From JARICQ01 sp964527205 (GTDB lineage Bacteria > Bacillota > Clostridia > Tissierellales > Tissierellaceae): a DNA stretch of 64,000 nucleotides. Shown here piece by piece: positions 1-8,657 of this stretch (its first letter is position 1; the number at the start of each line of letters is the position of its first letter). The stretch spans positions 1-64,000 of the forward strand of contig CAZGQG010000001.1 of assembly GCA_964527205.1 (NCBI GenBank), read 5' to 3'. A program made the translations under genes and the position numbers. The notes below the pieces were generated by a model. The model made no database searches, was not told the DNA's origin, and saw only the letters and a list, made by a program, of their open reading frames with translations.

Positions 1-4
1 TACT

Positions 5-80
5 TGGTGCCCGAAGCCGGAATTGAACCAGCGACACGTAAATTTTCAGTCTACTGCTCTACCAACTGAGCTATTCGGGC
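5..80 (-). tRNA. tRNA-Phe (GAA), CCA encoded
   Basis: Read on the minus strand, a complete 76-nt cloverleaf is visible: a perfect 7-bp acceptor stem (GCCCGAA with TTCGGGC), a D-arm containing AGCTCAGTTGGTAGAGC, a 5-bp anticodon stem, the loop CTGAAAA giving anticodon GAA (phenylalanine), a T-arm with GGTTCAATTCC, discriminator A and an encoded CCA end. It probably belongs to a tRNA cluster extending beyond the left edge. Confidence 0.96.
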
Positions 81-200
81 CTATTATTAATTTCCTAATT
101 CACAACTAACAACAATGTTTAGTATACCTTAACTTTAGGAAAAAGTCAACCATTATTGTCTTTATTTTTATCCCTATAGTACTTATCTATTTAATGGATT

Positions 201-238
201 AAAATAGATAAGACCTGCTAAACAAGCTAGCAGGTCTT
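201..238 (-). terminator. Rho-independent terminator after nhaC
   Basis: An 11-bp perfect stem (AAGACCTGCTA with TAGCAGGTCTT, 7-nt loop) lies just after the nhaC stop on the minus strand and is followed by a U-rich stretch (ATCTATTTT). Confidence 0.8.
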
Positions 239-253
239 GTATTTATATTTCAC

Positions 254-1666
254 TTATCCAATTACAGTATCTGGATCATCTTCAATTCTTGGTGTTTTAA
301 AGTTAAGATATGCAAATAATATTACTACCAATGGTGTTAATAGGTTAAAGAATGCATATCTACCGTATTCAAAGGCACTTACTCCAAGGACACTATACAT
401 AAAGGCACCACAGGTGTTCCAAGGTATGAGAGCTGAAGTAACACTTCCTCCTGACTCCAGTGCATTGGATAGAACCTTTGGATGTATACCTCTTTCCCTA
501 TAGGCCTTAGCATACATTTTTCCTGGCACAACTATGGAAATATACTGCTCTGGCATAGTGGCGTTACTAAATATTCCAGTTGCAATAGTAGTTGCTACTA
601 GGGTTCCTGTTCTCTTTATTCTGTGTATAATTGAGTTTACAATTACATCTAGCTGACCGGTTGCTTCCATTATTCCTCCAAACATCATGGCTATAATAGT
701 AAGGGATACTGAATACATCATCCCTGTAAGTCCACCGGATGTAAGAAGTTCATCTATCATTTCAACTCCAGTTTGTGAAACATATCCATCATAGGCTGCA
801 GTTAAAAGGTCTCCTAGATGAGCTCCCTGCATAATAACTCCTAAAAATCCACCTAGGATAATTCCAATTGTAATTCCTGGAACCGCTGGCACTTTAAAGG
901 CTATGGCTACTATAACTGCAATTGGTGGAATAAGTAAGAGGGGTGATATGGTAAATGTCCCTGTTATTCCTTCTCTTATTGCGTTAATGGTGGAAATATC
1001 TGCTCCTTCTCCAGATATATACTTAAAGCCCATAACCAAGGCTATTACTAAGGTGATACCGTAAACTGTAATAGTTGCTGGTAGCATTCCCTTAATATGG
1101 GTGAATACATCTGTTCCTGCTACTGCTGGAGCTAGATTGGTTGTATCAGATAAGGGAGATAGTTTGTCTCCAAAGTAAGCACCTGATATTATAGCACCTG
1201 CTGCTACTGCTGGAGGAACTCCTAATCCCTTGGCTATCCCCATAAGAGCTATGCCTATAGTTCCTGCTGTACCCCAACTTGTACCTGTTGCTAATGATGT
1301 AAGTGATGCAATTAAAATTGTGGCTACTAAGAATATGCTAGGCTTTAAAATACCTAAGCCATAATAAATCATACTAGGCACTACTCCTGATAAAATCCAT
1401 ATACCAATAAGTACCCCTATAATTAATAAGATAATAACTGCTTGAAGTGCTTGGTAAATACCATCTAACATTGACTTTTCAATATCATTCCAATGATATC
1501 CCAGTCTCAAGGCCATAATTGCTGCAAATAAAGTTCCAATTAACATAGGAATGTGTGGATCTGCTTCATAAATCATGATAGAAGCCCCCATAACTATGAT
1601 TAGCAAACCAAAGGTCAGCAGAGCCTCCCATAAATATGGTTTACGTGCTTGTTTCCTAACTTTCAT
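254..1666 (-). CDS. nhaC: Na+/H+ antiporter, NhaC family
   Basis: A 470-residue polytopic membrane protein with about 11-12 hydrophobic segments, the normal length for NhaC-type antiporters. The family signature region GTSWGTAGTIG followed by SGAYFGDKLSPLSDTTNL lies in the middle third and marks the ion-translocation core. The predicted role is exchange of external protons for cytoplasmic sodium, or a related organic-ion exchange, since some NhaC relatives carry malate/lactate or tyrosine. The ATG start has a consensus AAGGAGG at correct spacing. The promoter region is cut by the 100-N assembly gap about 36 bases upstream. The gene is monocistronic, ending at a strong terminator. The family is secure; the exact substrate is not. 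Confidence 0.88.
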   Translation of the reverse strand: MKVRKQARKPYLWEALLTFGLLIIVMGASIMIYEADPHIPMLIGTLFAAIMALRLGYHWNDIEKSMLDGIYQALQAVIILLIIGVLIGIWILSGVVPSMIYYGLGILKPSIFLVATILIASLTSLATGTSWGTAGTIGIALMGIAKGLGVPPAVAAGAIISGAYFGDKLSPLSDTTNLAPAVAGTDVFTHIKGMLPATITVYGITLVIALVMGFKYISGEGADISTINAIREGITGTFTISPLLLIPPIAVIVAIAFKVPAVPGITIGIILGGFLGVIMQGAHLGDLLTAAYDGYVSQTGVEMIDELLTSGGLTGMMYSVSLTIIAMMFGGIMEATGQLDVIVNSIIHRIKRTGTLVATTIATGIFSNATMPEQYISIVVPGKMYAKAYRERGIHPKVLSNALESGGSVTSALIPWNTCGAFMYSVLGVSAFEYGRYAFFNLLTPLVVILFAYLNFKTPRIEDDPDTVIG

Positions 1667-1702
1667 TTTACATCCTCCTTTTATTTTGTCTCTACTACAA
1701 TT

Positions 1703-1802
1703 NNNNNNNNNNNNNNNNNNNNNNNNNNNNNNNNNNNNNNNNNNNNNNNNNNNNNNNNNNNNNNNNNNNNNNNNNNNNNNNNNNNNNNNNNNNNNNNNNN
1801 NN
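1703..1802. other. Assembly gap (100 N)
   Basis: Exactly 100 N, the conventional placeholder for unknown size. The same octamer CTACAATT ends the left flank (1695-1702) and begins the right flank (1803-1810), so the contig ends may overlap or share a repeat. The gap hides the promoter of nhaC. Confidence 0.98.
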
Positions 1803-1905
1803 CTACAATTACCAGTCTATTACAAATATACTAAAGATTCAATGCAAAAAATCAAGCACATTGTTTTGTTTTAATCAAATAGCCACTTATATTTATTTAA
1901 AATAA

Positions 1906-1938
1906 ATAAAAAAGGCCAGGAAAAATCTTCCTAAGCCT
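1906..1938 (-). terminator. Terminator after hslO
   Basis: On the minus strand AAAGGCTTAGGAA pairs with TTCCTGGCCTTT (two G-U pairs, short AU-rich loop), followed by a run of T. It lies directly after the hslO stop. Confidence 0.72.
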
Positions 1939-1951
1939 TTGATCCTACTTA

Positions 1952-2827
1952 TTATTCACTTATTAATTCTTCCAGCTCCTCAGCTGAAAACCTATGATTT
2001 GTATTACAGAAATGACATAGGACCTCTGCCTGACCATCTTCATGAATCATGTCTCTTATTTCCTTTTCACCTAGGCTCTTTAATACTTCTTGGATTCTTT
2101 CTCTTGAGCAGTCACAGGAATATTCTAAATCAGTTTTTTCCAAGACCCTCATTTGAAACTCTCCCAGCACTCTTTCCATTATTTCCTCTGGACTGAGTCC
2201 CTGATCTATTAAGTGAGAAACTGGTTCTATCTTTCCTATTGCCTCTTCTATCTTCACTATATCTTCTTCCCCTACATCTGGTAGGAGTTGAATTATATAG
2301 CCTCCCGCAGCCCTAACTGATAGATCCTTATCTACAAGAACTCCAAGGGCTACTGCAGAGGGTTGTTGTTCTGAATTGGCATAGTAGTAGGCTATATCCT
2401 CTGCTATCTCTCCTGAGATAAGAGGGCTTTGACCAATATAGGGCTCCTTTAAGCCTAGATCCATAATAACAGTTACAGCCCCATCCCCACCAACTAGTCC
2501 ACTAACATCTAATTTACCATTAGCCTTGCCTTCTATATCTGCTCCCGGATTGTCAACATATCCCTTTATCTTTCCATCATTGCCTGCTACAGTGACTATA
2601 TTTCCAATAGGACCTCCCCCATTGATTTTAAGGGTCATCCTATCCTCTTCATTCTTCATCATGGAGCCCATTATAAGTCCTGCTGTAAGAGTCCTCCCCA
2701 GGGCTGCTGTAGCCGTAGCTGAGGTATTATGTGTCTTCCTTGCCTTCTCTACAAGCTCTGTAGTATTTGCAACAAGTATTCTTATGTTTCCTGTTTTATC
2801 CATTCCCTTTATTAAATAATCTTTCAT
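1952..2827 (-). CDS. hslO: Redox-regulated chaperone Hsp33
   Basis: 291 residues, typical for Hsp33, a cytoplasmic holdase switched on by oxidative unfolding. The N-terminal domain carries the conserved TATAALGRTLTAGLIMG and INGGGPIGNI segments. The C-terminal redox switch is intact: CDC at residues 238-240 and CHFC at 271-274 supply the four zinc-binding cysteines. The gene is followed by its own terminator and preceded by a methyltransferase gene on the same strand. An oxidation-sensing chaperone fits with the selenocysteine peroxiredoxin elsewhere in the window as part of oxygen defence in an anaerobe. The assignment is secure. Confidence 0.96.
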   Translation of the reverse strand: MKDYLIKGMDKTGNIRILVANTTELVEKARKTHNTSATATAALGRTLTAGLIMGSMMKNEEDRMTLKINGGGPIGNIVTVAGNDGKIKGYVDNPGADIEGKANGKLDVSGLVGGDGAVTVIMDLGLKEPYIGQSPLISGEIAEDIAYYYANSEQQPSAVALGVLVDKDLSVRAAGGYIIQLLPDVGEEDIVKIEEAIGKIEPVSHLIDQGLSPEEIMERVLGEFQMRVLEKTDLEYSCDCSRERIQEVLKSLGEKEIRDMIHEDGQAEVLCHFCNTNHRFSAEELEELISE

Positions 2828-2851
2828 CTTTGTCTCCTTATAATTTGTATT

Positions 2852-3592
2852 TTATTTTCTAGCTACAAAATTAATCCTTTCAGTTTTATCCCTTACCCCA
2901 TCAAAACCAAAGGCTTCATAGCTATCTATATGATTAAATCCTGCCTTTTTCAGTAGCTCTATCACTTCTACCCCTTTATAGGCTTTTTCAATATGTTTTT
3001 CATCAAATCTTTCATAAATTAATCCTTCTTTCCTAAAAAAGAAGGTCAAATAAAACTCACATAAATCCTCATCTTCATCATAAAAGTTCTCCCATACATA
3101 AAAGACATCTTCCCTGTCTTCTACAAAGGTATTATCTCCAATAATCTCCCTTAACTTATAATAGGAATTTATATCAAATATAAATATCCCATCATCTTCT
3201 AAATGATCGTAGACATTTTTAAATACCCTTTCAAGATCAGCCTTTTCTGTAATGTAGTTTATGCTATCGCAAACAGCTATTACAGCATCAAATCTCTTAT
3301 TAAAGTTAAAGCTAAGCATGTCCTGCCTCATTAGATGGAGATTTTTATAATGCCTTAGCTTTTCATAGGCCTGGGCTAGCATGTCATCTGAAAGGTCAAA
3401 GGCTGTAAGATCATATCTTGCCTTTGCTAAATGCTCTGTAAGATTACCTGTCCCGCAGGCCATTTCCAGTATGGATTTTGGTTTTTTCTTGTATTTTTTA
3501 AATATTTCTTCTATATAAAGAGCCCATTCTTCATAGTTAAAATCCATCATTAAACTATCGTAGACCCTGGCAAATTCTCCATATTTTTCCAT
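2852..3592 (-). CDS. Class I SAM-dependent methyltransferase
   Basis: I place the start at the ATG at 3592 (246 residues) because AAAGGGG precedes it at good spacing. A longer frame opens 8 codons upstream at a TTG that overlaps the preceding gene and has no ribosome site. Motif I (ILEMACGTGN, residues 41-50) and the following acidic motif FDLSDDML show a Rossmann-fold SAM-binding methyltransferase of the Methyltransf_25 / YqeM-like type. The substrate cannot be told. It probably shares a transcript with the CAAX protease upstream (16-bp gap) and hslO downstream. Confidence 0.85.
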   Translation of the reverse strand: MEKYGEFARVYDSLMMDFNYEEWALYIEEIFKKYKKKPKSILEMACGTGNLTEHLAKARYDLTAFDLSDDMLAQAYEKLRHYKNLHLMRQDMLSFNFNKRFDAVIAVCDSINYITEKADLERVFKNVYDHLEDDGIFIFDINSYYKLREIIGDNTFVEDREDVFYVWENFYDEDEDLCEFYLTFFFRKEGLIYERFDEKHIEKAYKGVEVIELLKKAGFNHIDSYEAFGFDGVRDKTERINFVARK

Positions 3593-3608
3593 ATTTACCC
3601 CTTTCTTC

Positions 3609-4571
3609 CTAAACAAATGTTACCAAGATATTTAAATAGACAAATACAATAAGAAATATACCAATTGGTATATAGTATAATTTATTTATCCTAGCGGAAT
3701 TATAAGCCTCTATTTCTCTAATTTCCTCTGTAGCCCTTAGGGATATTAATTCTCCGCCCTCTCCCTTAGGTAGACCCTTTATAAGTTTAATAAGCATCCT
3801 ATAGGCAAAAAATGCAAAAATACCCATGAAAATCAAGCTTATAAGAAGCTGGACTCCCGGTATGGTATCTTGGACCATCTCCATTGCCATTTCATTTTCC
3901 TCTAGGAGACTATTTTCAGCCCTAGTTACAATATAACCTAGACTTATGGCTATTCCATTGTTGAAGATATGGGCAAATATGGATGCATATATGGAATTAG
4001 TCTTATATACTATAATTCCAAATACAAGGCCAAGTATAATTGGCCCTACAAGATTTTGTATATTAACATGAAATATACCAAATAGAATTGCAGAATAAAT
4101 TATGGCCTTTCTCTTTGAAATTTCTTCGTAGGCATTCATTATTACCCCTCTAAACATTATCTCTTCACATATGCCTGGTGATATGGCAATTACGAAGATT
4201 GAAAACATATACATTGCTGGAGTATCTGGCAGGGGTACACCACTTTGTATTGTGTCTCCAAAAATTGAAAGTATGGATAGTAAGATAGCATTGAGAAAAA
4301 CAGCTATTGGATAGGCTGCTAGACTTATTCCAAATACATATGCTATCTGCTTGAAGCTTATCTTATTTAACTTTAAAGTTTCCTTAAAGGATAAGTCCTT
4401 GCTCCATATATACATAAGACTTGGAATTAAAATAAGTCCATATTCTGTAATTAATAGTCCTGAATATATTTCCTTTGCCTGAAAAAAGGAAGCAATAAAA
4501 AGTAATATTATTCCCATTATCAAGAAGAATATATTTACATGCAAAATATTTTTGTCTTTTATTCTTGTCAT
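3609..4571 (-). CDS. CPBP-family intramembrane metalloprotease (CAAX protease-like)
   Basis: 320 residues with about eight hydrophobic segments. The family catalytic motifs are present: EEIMFR at residues 136-141 (EExxxR), FGIFH near 164-168 (FxxxH) and a later HIFNN segment (HxxxN). Proteins of this Abi/CPBP family are Rce1-like intramembrane proteases; in Firmicutes they take part in bacteriocin self-immunity, signalling or peptide maturation. No bacteriocin genes are adjacent, so the substrate is unknown. The start follows a GGAGA-like ribosome site. The gene lies immediately downstream of the hpt terminator and is therefore probably first in its own transcript with the methyltransferase. 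Confidence 0.86.
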   Translation of the reverse strand: MTRIKDKNILHVNIFFLIMGIILLFIASFFQAKEIYSGLLITEYGLILIPSLMYIWSKDLSFKETLKLNKISFKQIAYVFGISLAAYPIAVFLNAILLSILSIFGDTIQSGVPLPDTPAMYMFSIFVIAISPGICEEIMFRGVIMNAYEEISKRKAIIYSAILFGIFHVNIQNLVGPIILGLVFGIIVYKTNSIYASIFAHIFNNGIAISLGYIVTRAENSLLEENEMAMEMVQDTIPGVQLLISLIFMGIFAFFAYRMLIKLIKGLPKGEGGELISLRATEEIREIEAYNSARINKLYYIPIGIFLIVFVYLNILVTFV

Positions 4572-4603
4572 TTTCTTCTCCTTTATAAATCATCTATTAA
4601 GCT

Positions 4604-4645
4604 TGTCTAGTAAAAAAATTAAACCTACAGACTTATCTGTAGGTT
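4604..4645 (-). terminator. Terminator overlapping the hpt stop codon
   Basis: A perfect 10-bp stem (AACCTACAGA / TCTGTAGGTT, 4-nt loop, 4622-4645) overlaps the last two bases of the hpt reading frame and is followed on the minus strand by TTTAATTTTTTT. Confidence 0.88.
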
Positions 4646-5171
4646 ATTCATCAAATGTAAATATATAAGGGATATTCCTATAATGATCCCCATAGTTTAA
4701 GCCATATCCTACAATGAAAAGATCTGGAATGCTAAATCCTACATAATCAGGATTTAAATCTACTTTTCTCCTACTTGGCTTATCAAGCATTACACAAATT
4801 TCAACTGAATTTGCTTGGTCTTCTTCTATTCTATTTTTTACCTTCTGGATCGTAAAGCCTGAATCCATTATATCATCAACTATAAGTACATCTCTACCCT
4901 TAATATTAGTTCTTAAATCATTTATAATTTCAACATTACCTGTAGATACTTCACGGTGCCCATAGCTAGCAGTGGTCATGAAATCTACTTCTAGGGGTAT
5001 GGTAATTTCCCTTACCAAATCTGATGTAAATATAAAACTTCCCCTCAGTAAGGATACTACTAAAAGGTCTTTTCCCTTATATTTCTCACTTATTATCTTA
5101 CCTAATTCCTTAACCCTAGTGTTAATCTCTTCTCTGCTGAATAACATTTTTTCTTTTCTCTTATGATTCAA
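4644..5171 (-). CDS. hpt: Hypoxanthine phosphoribosyltransferase
   Basis: A 175-residue cytoplasmic enzyme that joins hypoxanthine or guanine with PRPP to give IMP or GMP. The PRPP-binding signature VLIVDDIMDSGFT is at residues 95-107, and LLRGSFIF and VGYGLNYGDHYRN match the family. I choose the TTG at 5171 because AAAGGAGAG sits upstream, because the residues before the internal ATG (5147) align with the usual N-terminus of Firmicute HprT, and because it overlaps the stop of a 51-residue upstream ORF by four bases (TTGA), suggesting coupled translation. It would salvage hypoxanthine released by the nucleoside phosphorylase at 14.3-15.1 kb. Confidence 0.95.
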   Translation of the reverse strand: MNHKRKEKMLFSREEINTRVKELGKIISEKYKGKDLLVVSLLRGSFIFTSDLVREITIPLEVDFMTTASYGHREVSTGNVEIINDLRTNIKGRDVLIVDDIMDSGFTIQKVKNRIEEDQANSVEICVMLDKPSRRKVDLNPDYVGFSIPDLFIVGYGLNYGDHYRNIPYIFTFDE

Positions 5172-5323
5172 ACTTTTCTCTCCTTTCCCTCTTCAAATTC
5201 ACTCTTTTGTCTTATTAATCTCTTTCTAATATCCCTTACTTCCTTTAAAATAAGATTTAATGTGTATTGTAGGCTAATAAGTATTATTAATATTATAGCA
5301 CTAAATATTAGATTTGTGTTCAT
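5168..5323 (-). CDS. Small single-pass membrane protein (51 aa), translationally coupled to hpt
   Basis: A short ORF: N-terminal hydrophobic helix (NLIFSAIILIILISLQY) followed by a strongly charged amphipathic tail rich in K, R and E. The ATG at 5323 has GGAAGGA about 10 bases upstream. Its TGA overlaps the TTG start of hpt by four bases, which is the main support that it is translated. Topology prediction would be outside-short, inside-charged. I do not recognise a named family. A 10-codon mini-ORF with its own AAGGTG site precedes it on the same strand and could be a leader. Function is unknown. Confidence 0.55.
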   Translation of the reverse strand: MNTNLIFSAIILIILISLQYTLNLILKEVRDIRKRLIRQKSEFEEGKERKV

Positions 5324-5385
5324 AAATTATCTATTCCTTCCAGTTTTATTTGTTTTCATAGAAAAACACCTTATATATAGATTTA

Positions 5386-5423
5386 AAAGACATATCTTTA
5401 AATCTATTTAAAGATATGTCTTT
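5386..5423. terminator. Perfect 17-bp hairpin after the deacetylase gene
   Basis: AAAGACATATCTTTAAA pairs perfectly with its complement across a TCTA loop. It lies just past the polysaccharide deacetylase stop. The following T-run on the minus strand is short (TTTTAAAT), so termination may be modest; it also separates the hpt operon promoter from upstream transcription. Confidence 0.65.
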
Positions 5424-5435
5424 AATTTTCAAAAT

Positions 5436-6563
5436 CTAGTTTTGATCATCTTCATATATATATAATTCTTTTTCTCCCAGCCTATCCTCTGCGATCTTCT
5501 CTCTTTGAGATTCTGGAACTGTAATAACTTCCTTTACTCCATCTGATATATATCTTTGACTAGGATTATTATCAAAATACTCCATCCAATCATACATTCC
5601 TACATTTTCCACCTTGGTTTCTGAAGCTCTTATTCTAGGAATGGATAGGGGATTAAATTCATCTACAATAGGTGACTTTACTGGATTCCAACCTACATTT
5701 AGTATGGCAATATTGTTGTAAGCTATGTCATTGTAAGTTCCACTAGCTAAATACTCTGCTAGTTCATCATCCGGTCTTTCACCATAGCATAGGGCATAGG
5801 TGTTTACTTCATAGTCTGGTAATATATCATTTATTATCTCTACCTGCTTGCCTAGCCCTTCTACTATATAGTCACTATTGTCTGCAGCTCTCATACTTCT
5901 ATGATCTAGGGTATGATTTCCAATATCATAGCCATTCTCTACTAGAAAATTTAATTTATAGTCTATAAAGTCAGGCTGCCTAAAGATATTTGTTCCAAAG
6001 ACATAAAATGTAGCAGTGGTATTAAAGTCTGGATATTCTTTCTTAAATTCTTCCAGTATACCTATTGCTGAGTCTGGATCAATTATATCTTCTCCATTTG
6101 CATCTTGAATCATCCTAAAGTTATTTTCATTACCATCATCAAAGGTGAGAACCACTGGAGTCATTCCTGCTTCTAGATCCATATCATTATTAACATAATC
6201 TTCTAAGCTTACTGCCCTGTATCCTCTTTCATAAAGATTAACCAGGTCCTGCCTAAAATTTTCAGGAGTACGGGTCCATTCAGCTTCCTCTTCACCAATA
6301 TTATGATACATAAGTATCATTGCTTGACCAGCTTCATTTGGCTTTAGGGAAAGGTCAATCTTTTCCTTGGGATCTACTTCCTCAACTATTTCTTCCTCTA
6401 TATCTTCCTCTTCACTATCTTCTTCTAACTGAACTATCCCTTCCTCTGGCTTATCCATTTCCTCTTTACTCTCATCAATATCCTCAGCACATGCAGTAAA
6501 AAGAAGTAGTGCTAGCATGGATATTAATAGGATTATTTTCTTTTTATTAAACAATTCTATCAT
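5436..6563 (-). CDS. Polysaccharide deacetylase lipoprotein
   Basis: 375 residues. An N-terminal hydrophobic segment ends in the lipobox LFTAC (Cys25), so the mature protein should be membrane-anchored outside the cell. A Glu/Asp-rich linker (residues 29-70) follows, then a NodB-type carbohydrate esterase 4 domain with TFDDG (140-144) and the metal motif HTLDH (217-221). These enzymes remove N-acetyl groups from peptidoglycan or other surface polysaccharide. An alternative is a catalytically related enzyme with another N-acylated substrate. The gene stands alone, divergent from the DUF4364 gene. Confidence 0.87.
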   Translation of the reverse strand: MIELFNKKKIILLISMLALLLFTACAEDIDESKEEMDKPEEGIVQLEEDSEEEDIEEEIVEEVDPKEKIDLSLKPNEAGQAMILMYHNIGEEEAEWTRTPENFRQDLVNLYERGYRAVSLEDYVNNDMDLEAGMTPVVLTFDDGNENNFRMIQDANGEDIIDPDSAIGILEEFKKEYPDFNTTATFYVFGTNIFRQPDFIDYKLNFLVENGYDIGNHTLDHRSMRAADNSDYIVEGLGKQVEIINDILPDYEVNTYALCYGERPDDELAEYLASGTYNDIAYNNIAILNVGWNPVKSPIVDEFNPLSIPRIRASETKVENVGMYDWMEYFDNNPSQRYISDGVKEVITVPESQREKIAEDRLGEKELYIYEDDQN

Positions 6564-6692
6564 CCTCTTTGTAATATTTTTTTCCGTATAGATTATTATA
6601 CCCTAAATATAGGGGAAAATAAACCTAATTTCATATTATATAAAGAAAAGCTCTTTATGAATAGGGTATTTTAGCTTATTAAATTATAATAT

Positions 6693-6722
6693 TTGATTAA
6701 TTTATTTTGCTTATGTTATAAT
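6693..6722 (+). promoter_or_regulatory. Sigma-A-type promoter of the DUF4364 gene
   Basis: -35 TTGATT (6693-6698), 18-bp spacer, -10 TATAAT (6717-6722). Because the longest frame of the downstream gene would begin inside this promoter, it also supports the internal start at 6747. Confidence 0.65.
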
Positions 6723-6746
6723 AGAATAAGAAAAGAGGTGTATAAT

Positions 6747-7289
6747 ATGCTGATAGAAAATACAGAAGATTTAGCTCAAAATAAATTGCTCCTACTCTAT
6801 ATCATAGAAAAGTCTGCTAAACCCTTTGCCAAGGATGAGCTAGTCCAGTTTATACTTGAAAAAAACTATATGAATTATTTTTTAATTCAACAATACTTAG
6901 GTGAACTCTTGAGCTCTAATTTTATAGAATTAGTCCAAAGTGATTCTAAAGAGGTATATATTATATCCCAATCCGGAAAAGAAACTCTCTCTTATTTTAA
7001 GGACAGGATTTCAAATACAGTAAAAGATGACCTTAAAAATCAGTTTGGGAAAAAAGAAAAAAGCGATTTAATCCAAACCCAGGTGCTTTGTGATTTCTAT
7101 GAAAAAGAGAATTCTCAGCATGTGGTCAATATTAAGCTAGTGGAAAATGATGATACACTTTTTAGCCTGTATTTAGATGTGGTTACTAAAAAACAAGCAG
7201 AAGTAATATGTGAACAATGGAAAAATAATACAGAATATATTTATAAGAATATAATAGAACTCCTAATAAGTGAAAAACAAAAAGATTAG
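6747..7289 (+). CDS. DUF4364 family protein (winged-helix-like)
   Basis: 180 residues from the ATG at 6747, chosen because AGAGGTG lies six bases upstream and because the upstream in-frame codons fall in the promoter. The sequence (LAQNKLLLLYIIEKS near the N-terminus, then a QYLGELLSSNFI segment) matches the DUF4364 family found widely in Clostridia, whose N-terminal half resembles a winged helix as in PadR/MarR-like regulators. It is probably a DNA-binding or accessory regulatory protein; no target is indicated. Monocistronic, with a strong terminator shared with convergent folC. Confidence 0.78.
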   Translation: MLIENTEDLAQNKLLLLYIIEKSAKPFAKDELVQFILEKNYMNYFLIQQYLGELLSSNFIELVQSDSKEVYIISQSGKETLSYFKDRISNTVKDDLKNQFGKKEKSDLIQTQVLCDFYEKENSQHVVNIKLVENDDTLFSLYLDVVTKKQAEVICEQWKNNTEYIYKNIIELLISEKQKD

Positions 7290-7335
7290 AGCAGAAGAAG
7301 TTTTTATCTTCTATCAAGCTCTAATCTTTTTTTAT
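7281..7335. terminator. Bidirectional terminator between DUF4364 and folC
   Basis: A 12-bp outer stem (AAAGATTAGAGC / GCTCTAATCTTT) encloses a second small AGAAG/CTTCT stem. Poly-T follows on the plus strand, and on the minus strand the complement of the leading A-run gives TTTTTG, so both convergent genes can end here. Confidence 0.82.
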
Positions 7336-7338
7336 ATC

Positions 7339-8640
7339 CTAACTCCTATACAAACTTTTGTATAGGCTTCTTACTTCGCCTATTAAGTAAAGAGAACCAG
7401 CAAAAACTATAAGGTCTCCCTCTTCTGCCAGGGCCATGGACCTTAGGATGGCCTTTTTAATATCCTTCTCTATATAGACCTGATCCTTATATTTCCTGAA
7501 ATCCCTAGCTAGATCAGAAGCCTCTACCTTCCTAGGCATGCTTACTTCTGTGGCTATTAAAATGTCCCCCATGGGAACTAGAGAAGCAATCATCTTATCC
7601 CTGTCCTTATCCTTTAAGATTCCCATAGCTAGAATAAGCCTTTTATAGTTAAATAGCTTCAGTGTTTTTTTCAATTGATTTATTCCCTGTAAATTATGGG
7701 CCCCATCTATTAAAAACATTGGTTTTTCTCCTAGAATTTCCAGTCTGCCAGGCCATTTTGTCTTCTTAAGCCCCCTAAGGATTTGCTCCTTAGATATGTG
7801 GATTAGTCCCCTGTCCCTTAGGATTAGTAGAATGGTCAGGGCAAGGCAGGCATTATATACCTGATGCTTTCCAAGCATTCTTATCTCCACATCTTTTATT
7901 TCATACTCCCCATATCTAAAATCAAAGCTGGAAGCCTTGCTTGTCATGGATTTAATCCCTAGCTGGTCTATTGGACTTATATAAAGCTCTGCCCCCTTTA
8001 AAGCTACTATATGCTCTATAACTTTCATAGCCTCATCTTTCTGGGGATAAGAAATAACTAAACCCTTATCCTTTACAATTCCAGCTTTTTGGTAGGCTAT
8101 TTCAGCAAGACTAGATCCTAGGGTGTCTATATGGTCATAATCTATAGTAGTAATTACAGAGGCTAGGGAGTTTTTTATTACATTGGTGGAATCAGTTCTT
8201 CCACCAATGCCTACTTCAAGGATCAGATAATCCACTTCTTTTTCAAAAAAATACACAAAGCCCAGAGCTGTTACTAGCTCAAAGGTAGTTGGATGATCAT
8301 AGCCTTCCTCCACCATTAAATTAGCCTTTTCCCTTATAAGTTCTGTTATTCTGCCAATTTCTTCATCTGCAATATTCTTAGAATTAATCTGAATCCTTTC
8401 ATTAAATCTCTCTATATAGGGAGAAGTGAAAAGCCCCACCTTGTAGCCAGCCTCTATCAAGGCATTGGAGAGATAGGATGCAGTTGATCCCTTTCCATTT
8501 GTCCCTGCTATGTGAATACATTTTAATCTATCCTGGGGATTGTCCAAAAGATCTAATAGTTTGGAAATTGATCCCAGACCCCCACTTGATCCAAATTTGC
8601 TTTTATCATTTATATAATCTAAAGCTTCTTTATATTCCAT
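7339..8640 (-). CDS. folC: Folylpolyglutamate synthase / dihydrofolate synthase
   Basis: 433 residues, normal for bifunctional FolC, which adds glutamate to dihydropteroate and/or reduced folates using ATP. The Mur-ligase P-loop GTNGKGST lies at residues 46-53 and is followed by the conserved omega-loop region (LFTSPYIERFNERI). TTIDYDHIDTLG and the late DGAHN motif are also intact. The gene follows valS by 17 bases on the same strand, the common valS-folC order of Firmicutes, so it is likely co-transcribed from the valS T-box promoter. Confidence 0.96.
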   Translation of the reverse strand: MEYKEALDYINDKSKFGSSGGLGSISKLLDLLDNPQDRLKCIHIAGTNGKGSTASYLSNALIEAGYKVGLFTSPYIERFNERIQINSKNIADEEIGRITELIREKANLMVEEGYDHPTTFELVTALGFVYFFEKEVDYLILEVGIGGRTDSTNVIKNSLASVITTIDYDHIDTLGSSLAEIAYQKAGIVKDKGLVISYPQKDEAMKVIEHIVALKGAELYISPIDQLGIKSMTSKASSFDFRYGEYEIKDVEIRMLGKHQVYNACLALTILLILRDRGLIHISKEQILRGLKKTKWPGRLEILGEKPMFLIDGAHNLQGINQLKKTLKLFNYKRLILAMGILKDKDRDKMIASLVPMGDILIATEVSMPRKVEASDLARDFRKYKDQVYIEKDIKKAILRSMALAEEGDLIVFAGSLYLIGEVRSLYKSLYRS

Positions 8641-8657
8641 TCCTTGCCTCGCTATTA

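Noticed and set aside
5386..5423. Terminal inverted repeat of a miniature mobile element
   Set aside because: The two arms are adjacent with a 4-base loop, no target duplication is visible, and the location after a stop codon fits a terminator.
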